A DNA stretch of 64,000 bases from Pukyongia sp963768085 (GTDB lineage Bacteria > Bacteroidota > Bacteroidia > Flavobacteriales > Flavobacteriaceae), in assembly GCA_963768085.1 (NCBI GenBank), contig CAVYGO010000005.1:372001-436000 (forward strand). Reading direction: 5' to 3'. Under the pieces are notes generated by a model. It ran no database searches and was not told the DNA's origin. It saw only the letters and a program-made list of their open reading frames with translations. Each line of letters opens with the position of its first letter. Within the stretch, counting starts at the first letter, position 1. Below are positions 26,846 to 36,001 of the stretch, piece by piece. The translations under genes were made by a program, and so were the position numbers.

Positions 26846-29377
26846 TCACACTGTTTCTCTATTCCTGTACAAGTTCATATCGATACAATCTACCATACTA
26901 TTCTTGTTAAGCGGAATCCCCAAGAATCTTTCTATCTTATCCAGGACTGGCATAGGATCATTCAAAGTTTTCTTATAATCGACATATAAGATCTCCACGC
27001 CCGGTTCCTTTTTATTCCACACCGAAACATTGGAAAGTAGTTTCTGATATTGATTGTATAATTTTACAGGAAAGTCTTCTTGGTTCTTTCCCAGCATCTT
27101 TTGTTGCGACTTAATTACTTCGTTCAGATCCCGGGTCATGAAAATGATCTTATACCTATATTGCACATCCAGGTATTTCAATAGTGGCGCAACTATCTTA
27201 ACTGCTTTATCTTGTCCCTTGTCCAACCAGGTATTATCCTTATACAATGACATTACAGGTTCGAATTCGTAATAACCTTTTGGATTGGAAACATCAGCTT
27301 CACGCTTTTCATCCTGAAGAACATCCACCCCACCCTTATCTAGCATCTGCATCATTAAAGAAGTTCCAGATCGGGGTAATCCAGAGACCACAGTGACCTG
27401 ATTATCATAATGCATATTGGTCACCTTATCGGAGAATTCCATATTCATGTCTATTTTTTTCTGAACATTCTCGAGTGAATGTCCCACCTGATGGAATTCT
27501 TTTGGTTTAAGTTTGGCGGCCATTTCGAAAGCGACTTTAGCATTCTCGAGATCACCCAAATGCTCCAACGCCTGTCCTAATATAAAATGTGCTTTCGGAA
27601 AGTATTTTACCAGTTCAATACTCGTTAACGCATAGTCCGCCGCTTCTTCAAATTCATTCAACTGCAGGAGCACCTCTGCCAGTGTTGTATAGAATATCGC
27701 TTTTTGAGGTTCTTTTTCGATAGCTAATTCAAGAATACCCCTGGCTTCTTCTATTTTTCCCAGTTGGTATTTCAGTTGTCCGATTCGGAATAGGACTTGT
27801 CCCGATTCTTCACGCTCCCTTTCCCTTTCCAGTATCACCAGTGCCTCTCTCGGTCTGCCCATTTCGGTAAGTATCTGCGCTTCGGTGAAATCGAGATTAT
27901 ACTGAACTTCAGTATTGGATGATTTCACCAGATCCAGGTATTTCAACGCCTCCACAAAATCCTTTTCGTAAAGTGAAACACTTATCATGTCCATATAATA
28001 AGGTGCATAATCTTCTGGTTCCATTTTTTCGATCAATTCGAGTAAATGGTTCTTTGCAGTTGCATAATCTTTTTTTCCCATGTAGACACGAGCCGTATTA
28101 TGTTTAAGATCTATTCGTGTTTTTTTTATAGCCACTTCATATTTCTCGTCCAGCTTCTCCACATAACCCAAATCGATCAATTGCTGCATGGTTTCCTCAT
28201 CAGACATTGGGTCTGTATCGATGTGTTCATCCAAAGTGGCAAAATCACCGGGTTCCTTATCCCAGCTTTCAATGTATGTTGGTGCTACGGTTTTTTCAAA
28301 AATGTCTAATATTACTTTACCGTCCATATCTTTTCCTACGGGCAGACCGAAGTGATGCAAAATAGTGGGTGCGACATCGATTAATCCCATTCCAAATACT
28401 TTCTGATTCTTTTTAATATTTGGACCGGAAGCCACAAACATTCCAAATTGTCGATGTTCCAACGAGGGAGCTGCCTGGACTTTAGGCATATTTAAAATTC
28501 GTTTAGGTCCCGATTCAAATCCGTGATCAGACATGATCATTACAGTAGTATCTTCATCGATCAAACTTAATTTCCGTTCCAGCATCATATCCTGGAACAT
28601 ATAAGCACCAGAAACGGCATCTTTGAAAATGTCATAATTGTTCGCATCAACAGCTGGTAATTTTGGCGGGTGATACTTCATAAAACTATGGCAGATGTGA
28701 TCGATCATATCATAGTAGACAGCCATGAAATCCCATTCGGAAGTACGCAGCAATCTGGTGGCTGCGTTATGAAGAGAAGTGTTTTCTGAAACGATTTTGG
28801 CAATGGCCGAGAGCCCTTTGTGATTCTCCTGGTCCACATCATGTGCCCTGGGGACGAACGGATATAAATGCGCTTCGGTAATTTCGAACGGGAACATTCG
28901 TAAATTCTTAAAATTATCTTTCATATCCCAGGGGTGAATACAATATTCACTCATGGGTGTCGCTTTCATAAGGTCGCGTGAAGTTTTTGGAAACCGATCC
29001 GATACGATTACTCCGTTGATCGGTTCAACCGGAAAACTTGGCCACCAACCAACAAGATTGGTTTTTATTCCTTTATTGTGAAATATATTCCAGATTGCCC
29101 TTGTTTTTCGTGAAGTTGTTGTAACCGGCCGTACGGTCTTCGCATCTGGCGTAACCTCAATGAATCCTAATATACCGTGCTTATCGGGTGTTTTCCCAGT
29201 GGCAACTGATGTCCACAACATAGGGGAATAAGGGGGATTCATCGTACTCATATTACCGTATACCCCGTTTTCGATCAATCTCTTTAAAGCCGGCATCTTA
29301 CCCTGGTGGATAAGTGGCCAAATTATCTCCCAATCGGCAGCATCCCAGCCAATTAAGAGTAGTTTATTTTTCTTCAT
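26846..29377 (-). CDS. phosphodiesterase-TPR-sulfotransferase fusion protein
   Basis: About 843 residues with three parts. First, an alkaline-phosphatase-superfamily domain (about 1-420): IGWDAADWEII, YSPMLWTSVATGKTPDKHGI with the likely Ser/Thr nucleophile, DMIDHICHSF and MSDHGFESGP as metal ligands. Second, TPR helices (about 430-630), with ALEHLGDLENAKVAFEMAAK as a clear repeat. Third, a sulfotransferase domain with the PAPS 5'-phosphate loop VVSGLPRSGTSLMMQMLD near residue 660. No signal peptide is visible. I chose the ATG at 29377 (MKKNKLLLIGWD); it overlaps the small upstream gene by 14 bases. The substrate is unknown. Confidence 0.88.
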   Translation of the reverse strand: MKKNKLLLIGWDAADWEIIWPLIHQGKMPALKRLIENGVYGNMSTMNPPYSPMLWTSVATGKTPDKHGILGFIEVTPDAKTVRPVTTTSRKTRAIWNIFHNKGIKTNLVGWWPSFPVEPINGVIVSDRFPKTSRDLMKATPMSEYCIHPWDMKDNFKNLRMFPFEITEAHLYPFVPRAHDVDQENHKGLSAIAKIVSENTSLHNAATRLLRTSEWDFMAVYYDMIDHICHSFMKYHPPKLPAVDANNYDIFKDAVSGAYMFQDMMLERKLSLIDEDTTVMIMSDHGFESGPKRILNMPKVQAAPSLEHRQFGMFVASGPNIKKNQKVFGMGLIDVAPTILHHFGLPVGKDMDGKVILDIFEKTVAPTYIESWDKEPGDFATLDEHIDTDPMSDEETMQQLIDLGYVEKLDEKYEVAIKKTRIDLKHNTARVYMGKKDYATAKNHLLELIEKMEPEDYAPYYMDMISVSLYEKDFVEALKYLDLVKSSNTEVQYNLDFTEAQILTEMGRPREALVILEREREREESGQVLFRIGQLKYQLGKIEEARGILELAIEKEPQKAIFYTTLAEVLLQLNEFEEAADYALTSIELVKYFPKAHFILGQALEHLGDLENAKVAFEMAAKLKPKEFHQVGHSLENVQKKIDMNMEFSDKVTNMHYDNQVTVVSGLPRSGTSLMMQMLDKGGVDVLQDEKREADVSNPKGYYEFEPVMSLYKDNTWLDKGQDKAVKIVAPLLKYLDVQYRYKIIFMTRDLNEVIKSQQKMLGKNQEDFPVKLYNQYQKLLSNVSVWNKKEPGVEILYVDYKKTLNDPMPVLDKIERFLGIPLNKNSMVDCIDMNLYRNRETV

Positions 29378-29534
29378 TATTTTTCTTTTCAGCAACTTTT
29401 TCACTTTGATGCTTCTCTCTTACTTTTCTCCAGGCCTCAAAACCAACATCACCTATCGCCAATATTCCTAGTGATCCTACGATGGGTATATTTTCTGGGT
29501 CGAAACGCTCTCTTTTTACTTTTTCTTTAGTCAT
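29364..29534 (-). CDS. small protein of 56 residues, coupled to the fusion gene
   Basis: ATG at 29534 (MTKEKVKRERFDPENIPIVG) to TAA at 29364. Charged ends flank a short hydrophobic stretch, IPIVGSLGILAIGDVGF (about residues 16-32); the last 20 residues are Lys/Glu-rich. The stop overlaps the start of the phosphodiesterase-sulfotransferase gene (AATGAAGAAAAATAA), the layout of translational coupling. I recognise no family. It could be a small subunit or membrane anchor for the fusion protein. Confidence 0.6.
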   Translation of the reverse strand: MTKEKVKRERFDPENIPIVGSLGILAIGDVGFEAWRKVREKHQSEKVAEKKNNEEK

Positions 29535-29631
29535 AATTCGATCAAATTATGTATTTATTCCAATAGTTTTTTATATTTTCGGAAAGTAATCCGGTAAAAC
29601 TGCAAAAGTTTTGCATTAAATCCAATTTGAA

Positions 29632-30444
29632 ATGAAAAAAAATACTTCAAAAAATTTATCAAAAAGATTAGTCCAATATGGTGCGTTGTCTGCTGCTGCA
29701 CTAGGTGTGGCTGACGCCACAGGACAAGTTACTTACACCGACCTCGATCCAGATGAGGTTCTTAATGTAGGTGATAACTTTGTTGTGGACATGACAGGCA
29801 GTGGTGGTACATTCGATTTTTCTAACCCCGATGGTCTCGCCGGTGGAAATGCTGCAATAGTATTCCCTAGTTCTGGTGGTGCATTTGTTGGGTTCACTGC
29901 AAGTGGATTTGAATATCCGGCACTGATGGCCGCTGGTGATATGATCGATGGTGCTAGTGGATATACCGCAGCTGGTTTACGTGGTGACTTGAACTACTAC
30001 GGATGTGCTTATTCTAACAGTCAGTGGTGTGGAACTGTTGTAGACGGATACGTAGGTGTTCAATTCCAGTTCAGTGGAAATACGCATTACGGATGGATTC
30101 GTTTAGATACCGATGTAAACGGATCGAATCTTATGGTTATTAAAGATTTCGCATTTGAAGCGACTCCCGACACGGCTATCGAAGCTGGTGATATGGGAAG
30201 TCTTGGGTTTGGAGATGAGTCTTTCAACGACTTTAACTACTATGTTTCCGATAACAGATTAAATCTTTCTGCAGCTACAGCAATGGAGCAAGTAACTATT
30301 CACAATGTTCTTGGACAGCAGGTAATAAACAGACAATTGTCCTCACGTTCTGAAGAAATTGATATCGCGGAATTGAAGTCGGGTATCTATCTTGCTACTG
30401 TTTCTATTGAAGGAACACGTAAGACGATCAAATTTGTGAGATAA
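29632..30444 (+). CDS. secreted protein with type IX sorting domain
   Basis: 270 residues. An N-terminal export signal (SKRLVQYGALSAAALGVADA) is followed by a Gly/Asp-rich beta domain of unknown function with aromatic patches such as NYYGCAYSNSQWCGTVVDGY. From about residue 195 comes a C-terminal domain of the type IX type A pattern: DNRLNLSAATAMEQVTIHNV, then LGQQVIN, LKSGIYLATV and KTIKFVR. Such domains send proteins across the outer membrane by the Por/Gld system. A perfect GCAAAA-G-TTTTGC palindrome lies at 29602-29614 in its leader. Confidence 0.85.
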   Translation: MKKNTSKNLSKRLVQYGALSAAALGVADATGQVTYTDLDPDEVLNVGDNFVVDMTGSGGTFDFSNPDGLAGGNAAIVFPSSGGAFVGFTASGFEYPALMAAGDMIDGASGYTAAGLRGDLNYYGCAYSNSQWCGTVVDGYVGVQFQFSGNTHYGWIRLDTDVNGSNLMVIKDFAFEATPDTAIEAGDMGSLGFGDESFNDFNYYVSDNRLNLSAATAMEQVTIHNVLGQQVINRQLSSRSEEIDIAELKSGIYLATVSIEGTRKTIKFVR

Positions 30445-30460
30445 TCACAATTCAGATATT

Positions 30461-30490
30461 AAAAAAGCGGCCTTATGGGCCGCTTTTTTT
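30461..30490. terminator. bidirectional intrinsic terminator
   Basis: AAAAAAGCGGCC-TTATG-GGCCGCTTTTTTT: a GC-rich stem flanked by A and T runs. It works for the secreted protein gene on the plus strand and for rlmN on the minus strand, which end on either side. Confidence 0.92.
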
Positions 30491-30503
30491 GTTTAATACT
30501 TTG

Positions 30504-31544
30504 CTAAGATTTGTTAGCAAGTTGCCCACAGGCTGCATCAATATCCTTTCCACGACTCCGCCGCACAGTAACCGGGATCCTGTTAGCTTCCAATCCTGTG
30601 ATATATCTTTCAATTGCGGCATCATCCGCCTGTTGAAATTCGCCATCATCAATTGGGTTATATTCTATCAGGTTCACTTTGCTGGGTGCGTATTTACAAA
30701 ACTGGATTAGCGCTTTTATATCGGCATCAGTATCGTTGATTCCCTGCCAAACCACATATTCGTAGGTGATCATCTTTTTGGTTTTGGAATACCAATATTC
30801 AAGGGATTCTCTAAGGTCCGTTAGCGTGAACTGCTTGGCAAAAGGCATGATCAGTTCCCGTTTTTCCTGAATGGCTGAATGAAGTGAGACGGCCAGGTTG
30901 AACTTAACCTCATCGTCTGCAAGTTTCCTGATCATCTTAGGCACCCCCGAAGTAGAAACTGTGATTCTTTTAGGAGACATTCCTAAACCTTCATCGGATG
31001 TTATTTTTTCTATAGAAGCTAATACATTTTTATAATTCATCAGCGGTTCACCCATCCCCATAAAAACTATATTAGACAAAGGCCTGTTATGGTATAATCT
31101 ACTTTCACGATCGATAGCGACCACCTGATCATAGATCTCGTCCGGATTCAGGTTTCGCATTCGTTTCAATCTTGCCGTCGCGCAAAATTTACAGTCCAGA
31201 CTGCAACCTACTTGTGAAGATACACAAGCGGTTGTTCTTGTGCTCGTTGGGATTAAAACAGATTCTACTACAAAACCATCGTGCAATTTCACTGCATTCT
31301 TTATGGTACCATCAATACTCTTTTGAATACTATCAACTTCAATATGATTGATTACAAAAAATTCTTCTAATTGAGAGCGGGTCTCTTTAGAAATATTGGT
31401 CATATCCTCGAACTTATGAACACCTTTATTCCAAAGCCATTCATACACCTGATCACCACGAAATCTCTTATCGCCAACGCTTATAAAAAATTCCTGAAGT
31501 TGTTCTTTGGACAATGCCCTGATATCTTTCTTTACCGAACTCAT
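30504..31544 (-). CDS. rlmN: 23S rRNA/tRNA adenine-C2 methyltransferase RlmN
   Basis: Radical SAM enzyme that methylates C2 of A2503 in 23S rRNA and A37 in some tRNAs. The iron-sulfur motif CxxxCxxC is at about residues 115-122 (GCSLDCKFCATA), and FMGMGEPLMNY binds SAM. The C-terminal catalytic Cys is in DIDAACGQL and the other conserved Cys in TACVSSQ. 346 residues, normal length. A -7 box lies only 8 bases before the ATG. Confidence 0.97.
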   Translation of the reverse strand: MSSVKKDIRALSKEQLQEFFISVGDKRFRGDQVYEWLWNKGVHKFEDMTNISKETRSQLEEFFVINHIEVDSIQKSIDGTIKNAVKLHDGFVVESVLIPTSTRTTACVSSQVGCSLDCKFCATARLKRMRNLNPDEIYDQVVAIDRESRLYHNRPLSNIVFMGMGEPLMNYKNVLASIEKITSDEGLGMSPKRITVSTSGVPKMIRKLADDEVKFNLAVSLHSAIQEKRELIMPFAKQFTLTDLRESLEYWYSKTKKMITYEYVVWQGINDTDADIKALIQFCKYAPSKVNLIEYNPIDDGEFQQADDAAIERYITGLEANRIPVTVRRSRGKDIDAACGQLANKS

Positions 31545-31551
31545 GAGTTTG

Positions 31552-31559
31552 CAAAAGTA
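31552..31559 (-). promoter_or_regulatory. candidate -7 box for rlmN, nearly leaderless
   Basis: TACTTTTG on the minus strand, a perfect TAnnTTTG, with T-rich sequence about 19 bases upstream. The box ends 8 bases before the rlmN ATG, so a transcript from it would have almost no 5' leader. Confidence 0.5.
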
Positions 31560-31622
31560 CCATATAATACGGTACTAAAAAAAGCAGTATTGAAGTTGAA
31601 AATTAAAGTGTCGAAGATGTAG

Positions 31623-33281
31623 CTAGCGGTTTATAATAATCTTCTTGGTACTATCGGCGCCGCTATCCTGATCCATGAGATGTAAAAAATAAATACCCTG
31701 GGCAAACGATTCAACATTGATGGTATTCATGGTGCTTGATAAGGAACCTATGGAAATCTGCTGACCGGTAACGGTATAGAACCTGTAAACTAGATTTGGA
31801 TATCTGGTGTTCATAACAGTAATTTCTGAAGAAACCGGATTTGGATAGATGTCCAATTGTCCTGTTATCTCAAAATCCGTAACATTCAGGATGTTTTGCA
31901 TACTATCCATATTAGTCTGGCCCGTTCCGGCAGGATCCAACCACTCTTTTAGCTGGTTATCCGGATTTGTTCCCGACGCCCAGGAAACCCCAAATCTTCC
32001 GTAAATATCGTAATCGCCATTATTCTGTGTTCCATCGCAATAGGATTGCCCGGCATAGAGCTGCCCAATCACCCTTCCATCCTGGTTAAACAGTGGTGAT
32101 CCGGATGACCCGCTTTCGGTAGTACCTATTTCCCAGCCGTCGCCATTGCCAACCGAAACCCCCTTAATGAGCCAGACCTCGGTACCATTGGCATTTTCTC
32201 TAACGGCACCACTGTCGTCCCGACAAACTTTCATGATATCACCATTGGGATGGTGAATTCCCACTTCAAATTCAGGCAAATCATCGGTGTTATCCCATCC
32301 GGCGAACGCAACATCCCAGGTCCCCGGGATATCGTTGTACAATTCTACCAGAGCAAAATCGCTAAGCGTATTATTGGCTTTTAATTCGGCACCACTCATT
32401 GTGAAATTCGTTTGTATATCCCCACTGTCATCCTGAGTTCCACAAACAGGATTCGGACTTACCCAGTTAAAACGAATGGACCACAACGCCGGATCGCTGT
32501 TTTCCAGACAATGATTGCCAGTTAACAAATAAGGTGTCTTGTCGCGGGCTGTGTTATTCATCAATACGGCAGAGCATAAGTACCCATTTCCTAAATTGAG
32601 CAGGGTCACCGCTTTTTTTATAAGATCCTTTTTATTGTCAAAATCAGCCCCAATTAAACAGTTTACATCATAATTGCAGTCACCGGAATCATTTAATCCA
32701 CGCATTCCATCTACCAAGGAATTCACCTTACCCATGCGATATCCATGTATAAGCCCTTCTACAACCAGAATTGCTTCTTCCGTAATAGATGCGGGTTGAT
32801 AGTATTCGATCCAGATAATTTCTCCCGAAACAAACCAGGCTCCTAATCGCTTATTCGGTCTGTTCGAATTTTTAGTGTACGTTTTAGAAACATCGGTGCG
32901 ATCATCATTGTAAAAATGAAGTCGGCCACCATTAGGAATATAGAATTGATTAAAATTAACACTGAGATTTATCGCTTCTGGGGATCGAATGGCAACCTGC
33001 CAAATCTTATCGCCATTTGGCAATTCTGTCAACACTCCTTGTTCCTGGATATTCAAAACAAACTCCCGGTTTACACCATAACGCCAGGGTAGACTCTTAT
33101 CCCGGTCGTTAATGATATCTTCCTGCTGAATTTGGTACAAATCGAGTGGTGGTAACTCGATGGGACTTACCCGTGTTTGGATGTTTTGTTCCCAACTAAC
33201 GGGTATATTGCTACCTTCATCCTGAGCGTAAGATGAAATAAAAATGGCAAAAAGAAAAAAGTATAGTATGGCTTTTTTCAT
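31623..33281 (-). CDS. secreted trypsin-like serine protease with type IX sorting domain
   Basis: About 552 residues from MKKAILYFF (ATG 33281; an ATG three codons upstream is less likely). Signal peptide ends near SSYAQ. The protease domain resembles lysyl endopeptidase: His in LTGNHCLEN, Asp in TLSDFALVEL, Ser in GSSGSPLFNQDG, and paired Cys in SGDCNYDVNC. A C-terminal type IX sorting domain follows (LDIYPNPVSSEITV ... GIYFLHL ... KKIIINR). The expected location is outside the cell or on its surface. The cleavage specificity is a guess from family resemblance. Confidence 0.9.
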   Translation of the reverse strand: MKKAILYFFLFAIFISSYAQDEGSNIPVSWEQNIQTRVSPIELPPLDLYQIQQEDIINDRDKSLPWRYGVNREFVLNIQEQGVLTELPNGDKIWQVAIRSPEAINLSVNFNQFYIPNGGRLHFYNDDRTDVSKTYTKNSNRPNKRLGAWFVSGEIIWIEYYQPASITEEAILVVEGLIHGYRMGKVNSLVDGMRGLNDSGDCNYDVNCLIGADFDNKKDLIKKAVTLLNLGNGYLCSAVLMNNTARDKTPYLLTGNHCLENSDPALWSIRFNWVSPNPVCGTQDDSGDIQTNFTMSGAELKANNTLSDFALVELYNDIPGTWDVAFAGWDNTDDLPEFEVGIHHPNGDIMKVCRDDSGAVRENANGTEVWLIKGVSVGNGDGWEIGTTESGSSGSPLFNQDGRVIGQLYAGQSYCDGTQNNGDYDIYGRFGVSWASGTNPDNQLKEWLDPAGTGQTNMDSMQNILNVTDFEITGQLDIYPNPVSSEITVMNTRYPNLVYRFYTVTGQQISIGSLSSTMNTINVESFAQGIYFLHLMDQDSGADSTKKIIINR

Positions 33282-33362
33282 ATAAGGCATTGATTATTCG
33301 CGCTATAAGTACACTAAAATACCTTTTTATTTTGATTTTAGGAAATGGATACTGCAGAATGT

Positions 33363-33391
33363 AAAAAAACCCGGTAAAGACCGGGTTTTTA
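33363..33391 (-). terminator. intrinsic terminator after queA
   Basis: AAAAAAACCCGGT-AAAG-ACCGGGTTTTTAT: an 8-bp GC-rich stem with A and T flanks, directly after the queA stop and before the protease gene. Confidence 0.88.
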
Positions 33392-33393
33392 TT

Positions 33394-34443
33394 CTATATG
33401 ATCAACATAGCATCCCCATAAGTGTAGAACCTGTATTTCTCCTTGATCGCCTCTGCATAAGCTTCTTTGATGAATTCGTGGCCTGCGAAAGCAGCAACCA
33501 TCATTAATAAGGTTGATTTAGGTGTATGAAAATTCGTTACCATACTGTTCGCAATACTGAAATCGTATGGAGGGAATATAAACTTATTGGTCCATCCGCT
33601 ATACGCATTTAAGGTATTATTGGAAGATACTGAGCTTTCCAACGCCCTCATAACCGTGGTTCCTACGGAACAAATTCGTCTTCTTTCCGTGATCCCGGTG
33701 TTTATTATATCAACAGCCTTTTGGAGTATAATGATCTCTTCGGAATCCATTTTATGTTTGGAAAGATCTTCAACCTCAACCGGACTGAATGTTCCTAGTC
33801 CTACATGCAGGGTTACTTCCGCAAAATTAACTCCCATAATTTCAAGGCGTTTCAAAAGGTGCCTCGAGAAATGTAATCCTGCGGTTGGGGCCGCTACGGC
33901 ACCTTCCTCTTTGGCAAAAATTGTCTGATATCGTTCCGCATCTTCCGGTTCCACTTCCCTCTTGATATATTTTGGAAGTGGCGTCTCACCAAGTTCGGTA
34001 AGTTTACTCCTGAACTCCTCGTACGAACCATCGAATAAAAATCGCAGGGTTCTACCTCTGGAAGTCGTATTGTCAATTACTTCAGCCACCAGGGATTCAT
34101 CCTCGCCAAAATACAATTTGTTTCCTATTCGAATCTTACGTGCAGGATCTACCAGGACATCCCATAGTCGCGTTTCGGAATTGAGCTCCCTCAATAGGAA
34201 AACCTCGATCCTAGCCCCCGTTTTCTCCTTATTCCCAAACAATCGTGCTGGAAATACCTTGGTATTGTTCAAAACAAGTACATCGTCTTCCTGAAAATAA
34301 TCGATAAGATCTTTAAACATTTTATGTTCGAAAGTCTGATCTTTTCGATTCAGAACCATTAACCTCGCTTCATCCCTGTTGGGAGCCGGATATTCAGCTA
34401 ATAGTTCCTCTGGAAGATTAAAGTTGAAATTGGAGAGTTTCAT
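33394..34443 (-). CDS. queA: tRNA queuosine synthesis enzyme QueA
   Basis: S-adenosylmethionine:tRNA ribosyltransferase-isomerase; it moves the ribose part of SAM onto 7-aminomethyl-7-deazaguanine in tRNA. MKLSNFNFNLPEELLAEYPA is the typical start, so I use the ATG at 34443 and not 34449. GAVAAPTAGLHFS and LHVGLGTFSPVEVEDL are family signatures, and NFHTPKSTLLMMVAAFAG is near the end. About 349 residues, normal. Confidence 0.96.
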   Translation of the reverse strand: MKLSNFNFNLPEELLAEYPAPNRDEARLMVLNRKDQTFEHKMFKDLIDYFQEDDVLVLNNTKVFPARLFGNKEKTGARIEVFLLRELNSETRLWDVLVDPARKIRIGNKLYFGEDESLVAEVIDNTTSRGRTLRFLFDGSYEEFRSKLTELGETPLPKYIKREVEPEDAERYQTIFAKEEGAVAAPTAGLHFSRHLLKRLEIMGVNFAEVTLHVGLGTFSPVEVEDLSKHKMDSEEIIILQKAVDIINTGITERRRICSVGTTVMRALESSVSSNNTLNAYSGWTNKFIFPPYDFSIANSMVTNFHTPKSTLLMMVAAFAGHEFIKEAYAEAIKEKYRFYTYGDAMLII

Positions 34444-34476
34444 TCCCATAGAAGTGCAGTTTAATTACAAAAGCTG

Positions 34477-34508
34477 CAAATATACAATCTCAGGATAGGG
34501 GTTGTCAA
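34477..34508 (-). promoter_or_regulatory. candidate queA promoter
   Basis: TTGA, 20 bases, then TATATTTG (perfect TAnnTTTG) on the minus strand, 33 bases before the queA start. Confidence 0.5.
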
Positions 34509-34520
34509 GTAATTCGGGGT

Positions 34521-35762
34521 TTATCTTTGAATTTCTGCTCGAATGCCTGTTTTTGAAATGACATCCCAGAATGATGGAAACGATTTGGAGACCACATTCG
34601 GATCCTCTATTCCCAGGGTTTCTCTGAATGCAAGGGGAGCAAAGGCCATAGCCATTCTATGATCATTATAGGTTTTCACAGTTATTCCCGAATTTATCTT
34701 TTCTGAAGAATATAGAGAAAGTGTGCTGTCTGTGATTTCAACACGCCCTCCTAATTTTTCTAGTTCCCTCCTCAAGGCGGTCAACCGATCGGTTTCCTTA
34801 ATCTTTAATGTATGTAAACCTGTTAAATCACAGCCAATTCCAAGGCCAAAACAGGTCACAGCAATGGTTTGTGCTATATCTGGCGTATTGGTTAGATCCA
34901 GACGCAGCTGATCTGCAATCGAATGATTGGTTTTCGAAAGTGTAATGATGTTTTCAGATGGATGAAACTTTGTATGCACTCCCAGTGACTTATATATTTC
35001 ACACAACGCGGCATCTCCCTGAATACTTTTAGATTTATATCTTGTAAGACTTACAGTGAGATCTGCCGAAAGCGCTACGATACTGTAGAAATAGGATGCC
35101 GAACTCCAGTCGGATTCAACAGTAACGTTCACCTTGTCTGAAGTCGCTAAGGGGTATACTTTTATAGAATTCTCATCACTATCAACCTTACACCCCACCT
35201 GATGCAGTAAATGGCAAGTCATATCGATATAGGGCCTGGAAGTCACTTTTCCTTCCAAACTCAATTCCAAACCTGAAGGCAGTGTTGGACCGATTAGCAA
35301 TAATGCCGAGATATACTGACTGCTGGTTTCTGAAGGAATACTCAACTTTTCCGATCTTAGGTTACTTCCTGTAATACGCAAGGGCGGAAATCCTTCTTTC
35401 CCAGTATATACTATGTTAGCACCCAAACTACGAAGTGCATCTACCAATATCGAGATAGGTCGTTCTTTCATGCGCTTACTCCCGGTTATTTCAACGGTTC
35501 TTCCCGATTTCGCGGCGAAATAGGCGGTTAGGAATCGCATAGCGGTTCCCGCATGTTGTATGTCGATATGTTTGGAATTTGGGTCCGAAAGGGCACGTTG
35601 CAAGAGAAGGGTGTCATCACTATCGGAAAGATTTTCGATGCTAATCCATGGAAATAAGGCCTGAAGAACCAAGAGCCTGTTAGACTCACTTTTGGAGCCT
35701 GAGATTGTAATAACCCGATGGTTATTCACAAAAGCAGGTTCCCGGCCGAGTACAGCTTTCAT
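34521..35762 (-). CDS. aroA: 3-phosphoshikimate 1-carboxyvinyltransferase (EPSP synthase)
   Basis: Sixth step of the shikimate pathway. The N-terminal Lys is in TISGSKSESNRLL (near residue 24), AGTAMRFLTAYFA and GSKRMKERPI bind substrate, and LKIKETDRLTAL and TYNDHRMAMAFA are in the C-terminal domain. 413 residues, a little short but complete. Its start overlaps the preceding small membrane protein gene by 4 bases. It feeds chorismate to the pheA-aroG unit 5 kb away. Confidence 0.95.
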   Translation of the reverse strand: MKAVLGREPAFVNNHRVITISGSKSESNRLLVLQALFPWISIENLSDSDDTLLLQRALSDPNSKHIDIQHAGTAMRFLTAYFAAKSGRTVEITGSKRMKERPISILVDALRSLGANIVYTGKEGFPPLRITGSNLRSEKLSIPSETSSQYISALLLIGPTLPSGLELSLEGKVTSRPYIDMTCHLLHQVGCKVDSDENSIKVYPLATSDKVNVTVESDWSSASYFYSIVALSADLTVSLTRYKSKSIQGDAALCEIYKSLGVHTKFHPSENIITLSKTNHSIADQLRLDLTNTPDIAQTIAVTCFGLGIGCDLTGLHTLKIKETDRLTALRRELEKLGGRVEITDSTLSLYSSEKINSGITVKTYNDHRMAMAFAPLAFRETLGIEDPNVVSKSFPSFWDVISKTGIRAEIQR

Positions 35763-36001
35763 TTTTTCTGATCTTCTTTTTTTAATCTGGCTCTGAACTT
35801 ACCGAAGGTAACAAAGAATCCATATACCAAACCTGCCGCTATTAACCCTCCAAAGAAATAAAGTGGATTTTGTTCCGTAAAATACACCATCGAAAAACCT
35901 TCGATCGCCCACTTAACAATTGTAAATAATACTGCAAATGCAATAGCCAGTGAAACGACAGATCTCCAGAATCCTTTATGTGAAATTACCCTTTTAAACA
36001 T
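35759..36001 (-). CDS. small membrane protein, two membrane segments
   Basis: 80 residues: SVVSLAIAFAVLFTIVKWAI (about residues 15-34) and PLYFFGGLIAAGLVYGFFV (about 46-64) are hydrophobic, with basic ends (FKRVISHKGF, RARLKKEDQKK). No family recognised. It is locked between the mazG-like gene and aroA with overlapping start/stop codons on both sides, so it is surely co-translated with them. Confidence 0.75.
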   Translation of the reverse strand: MFKRVISHKGFWRSVVSLAIAFAVLFTIVKWAIEGFSMVYFTEQNPLYFFGGLIAAGLVYGFFVTFGKFRARLKKEDQKK

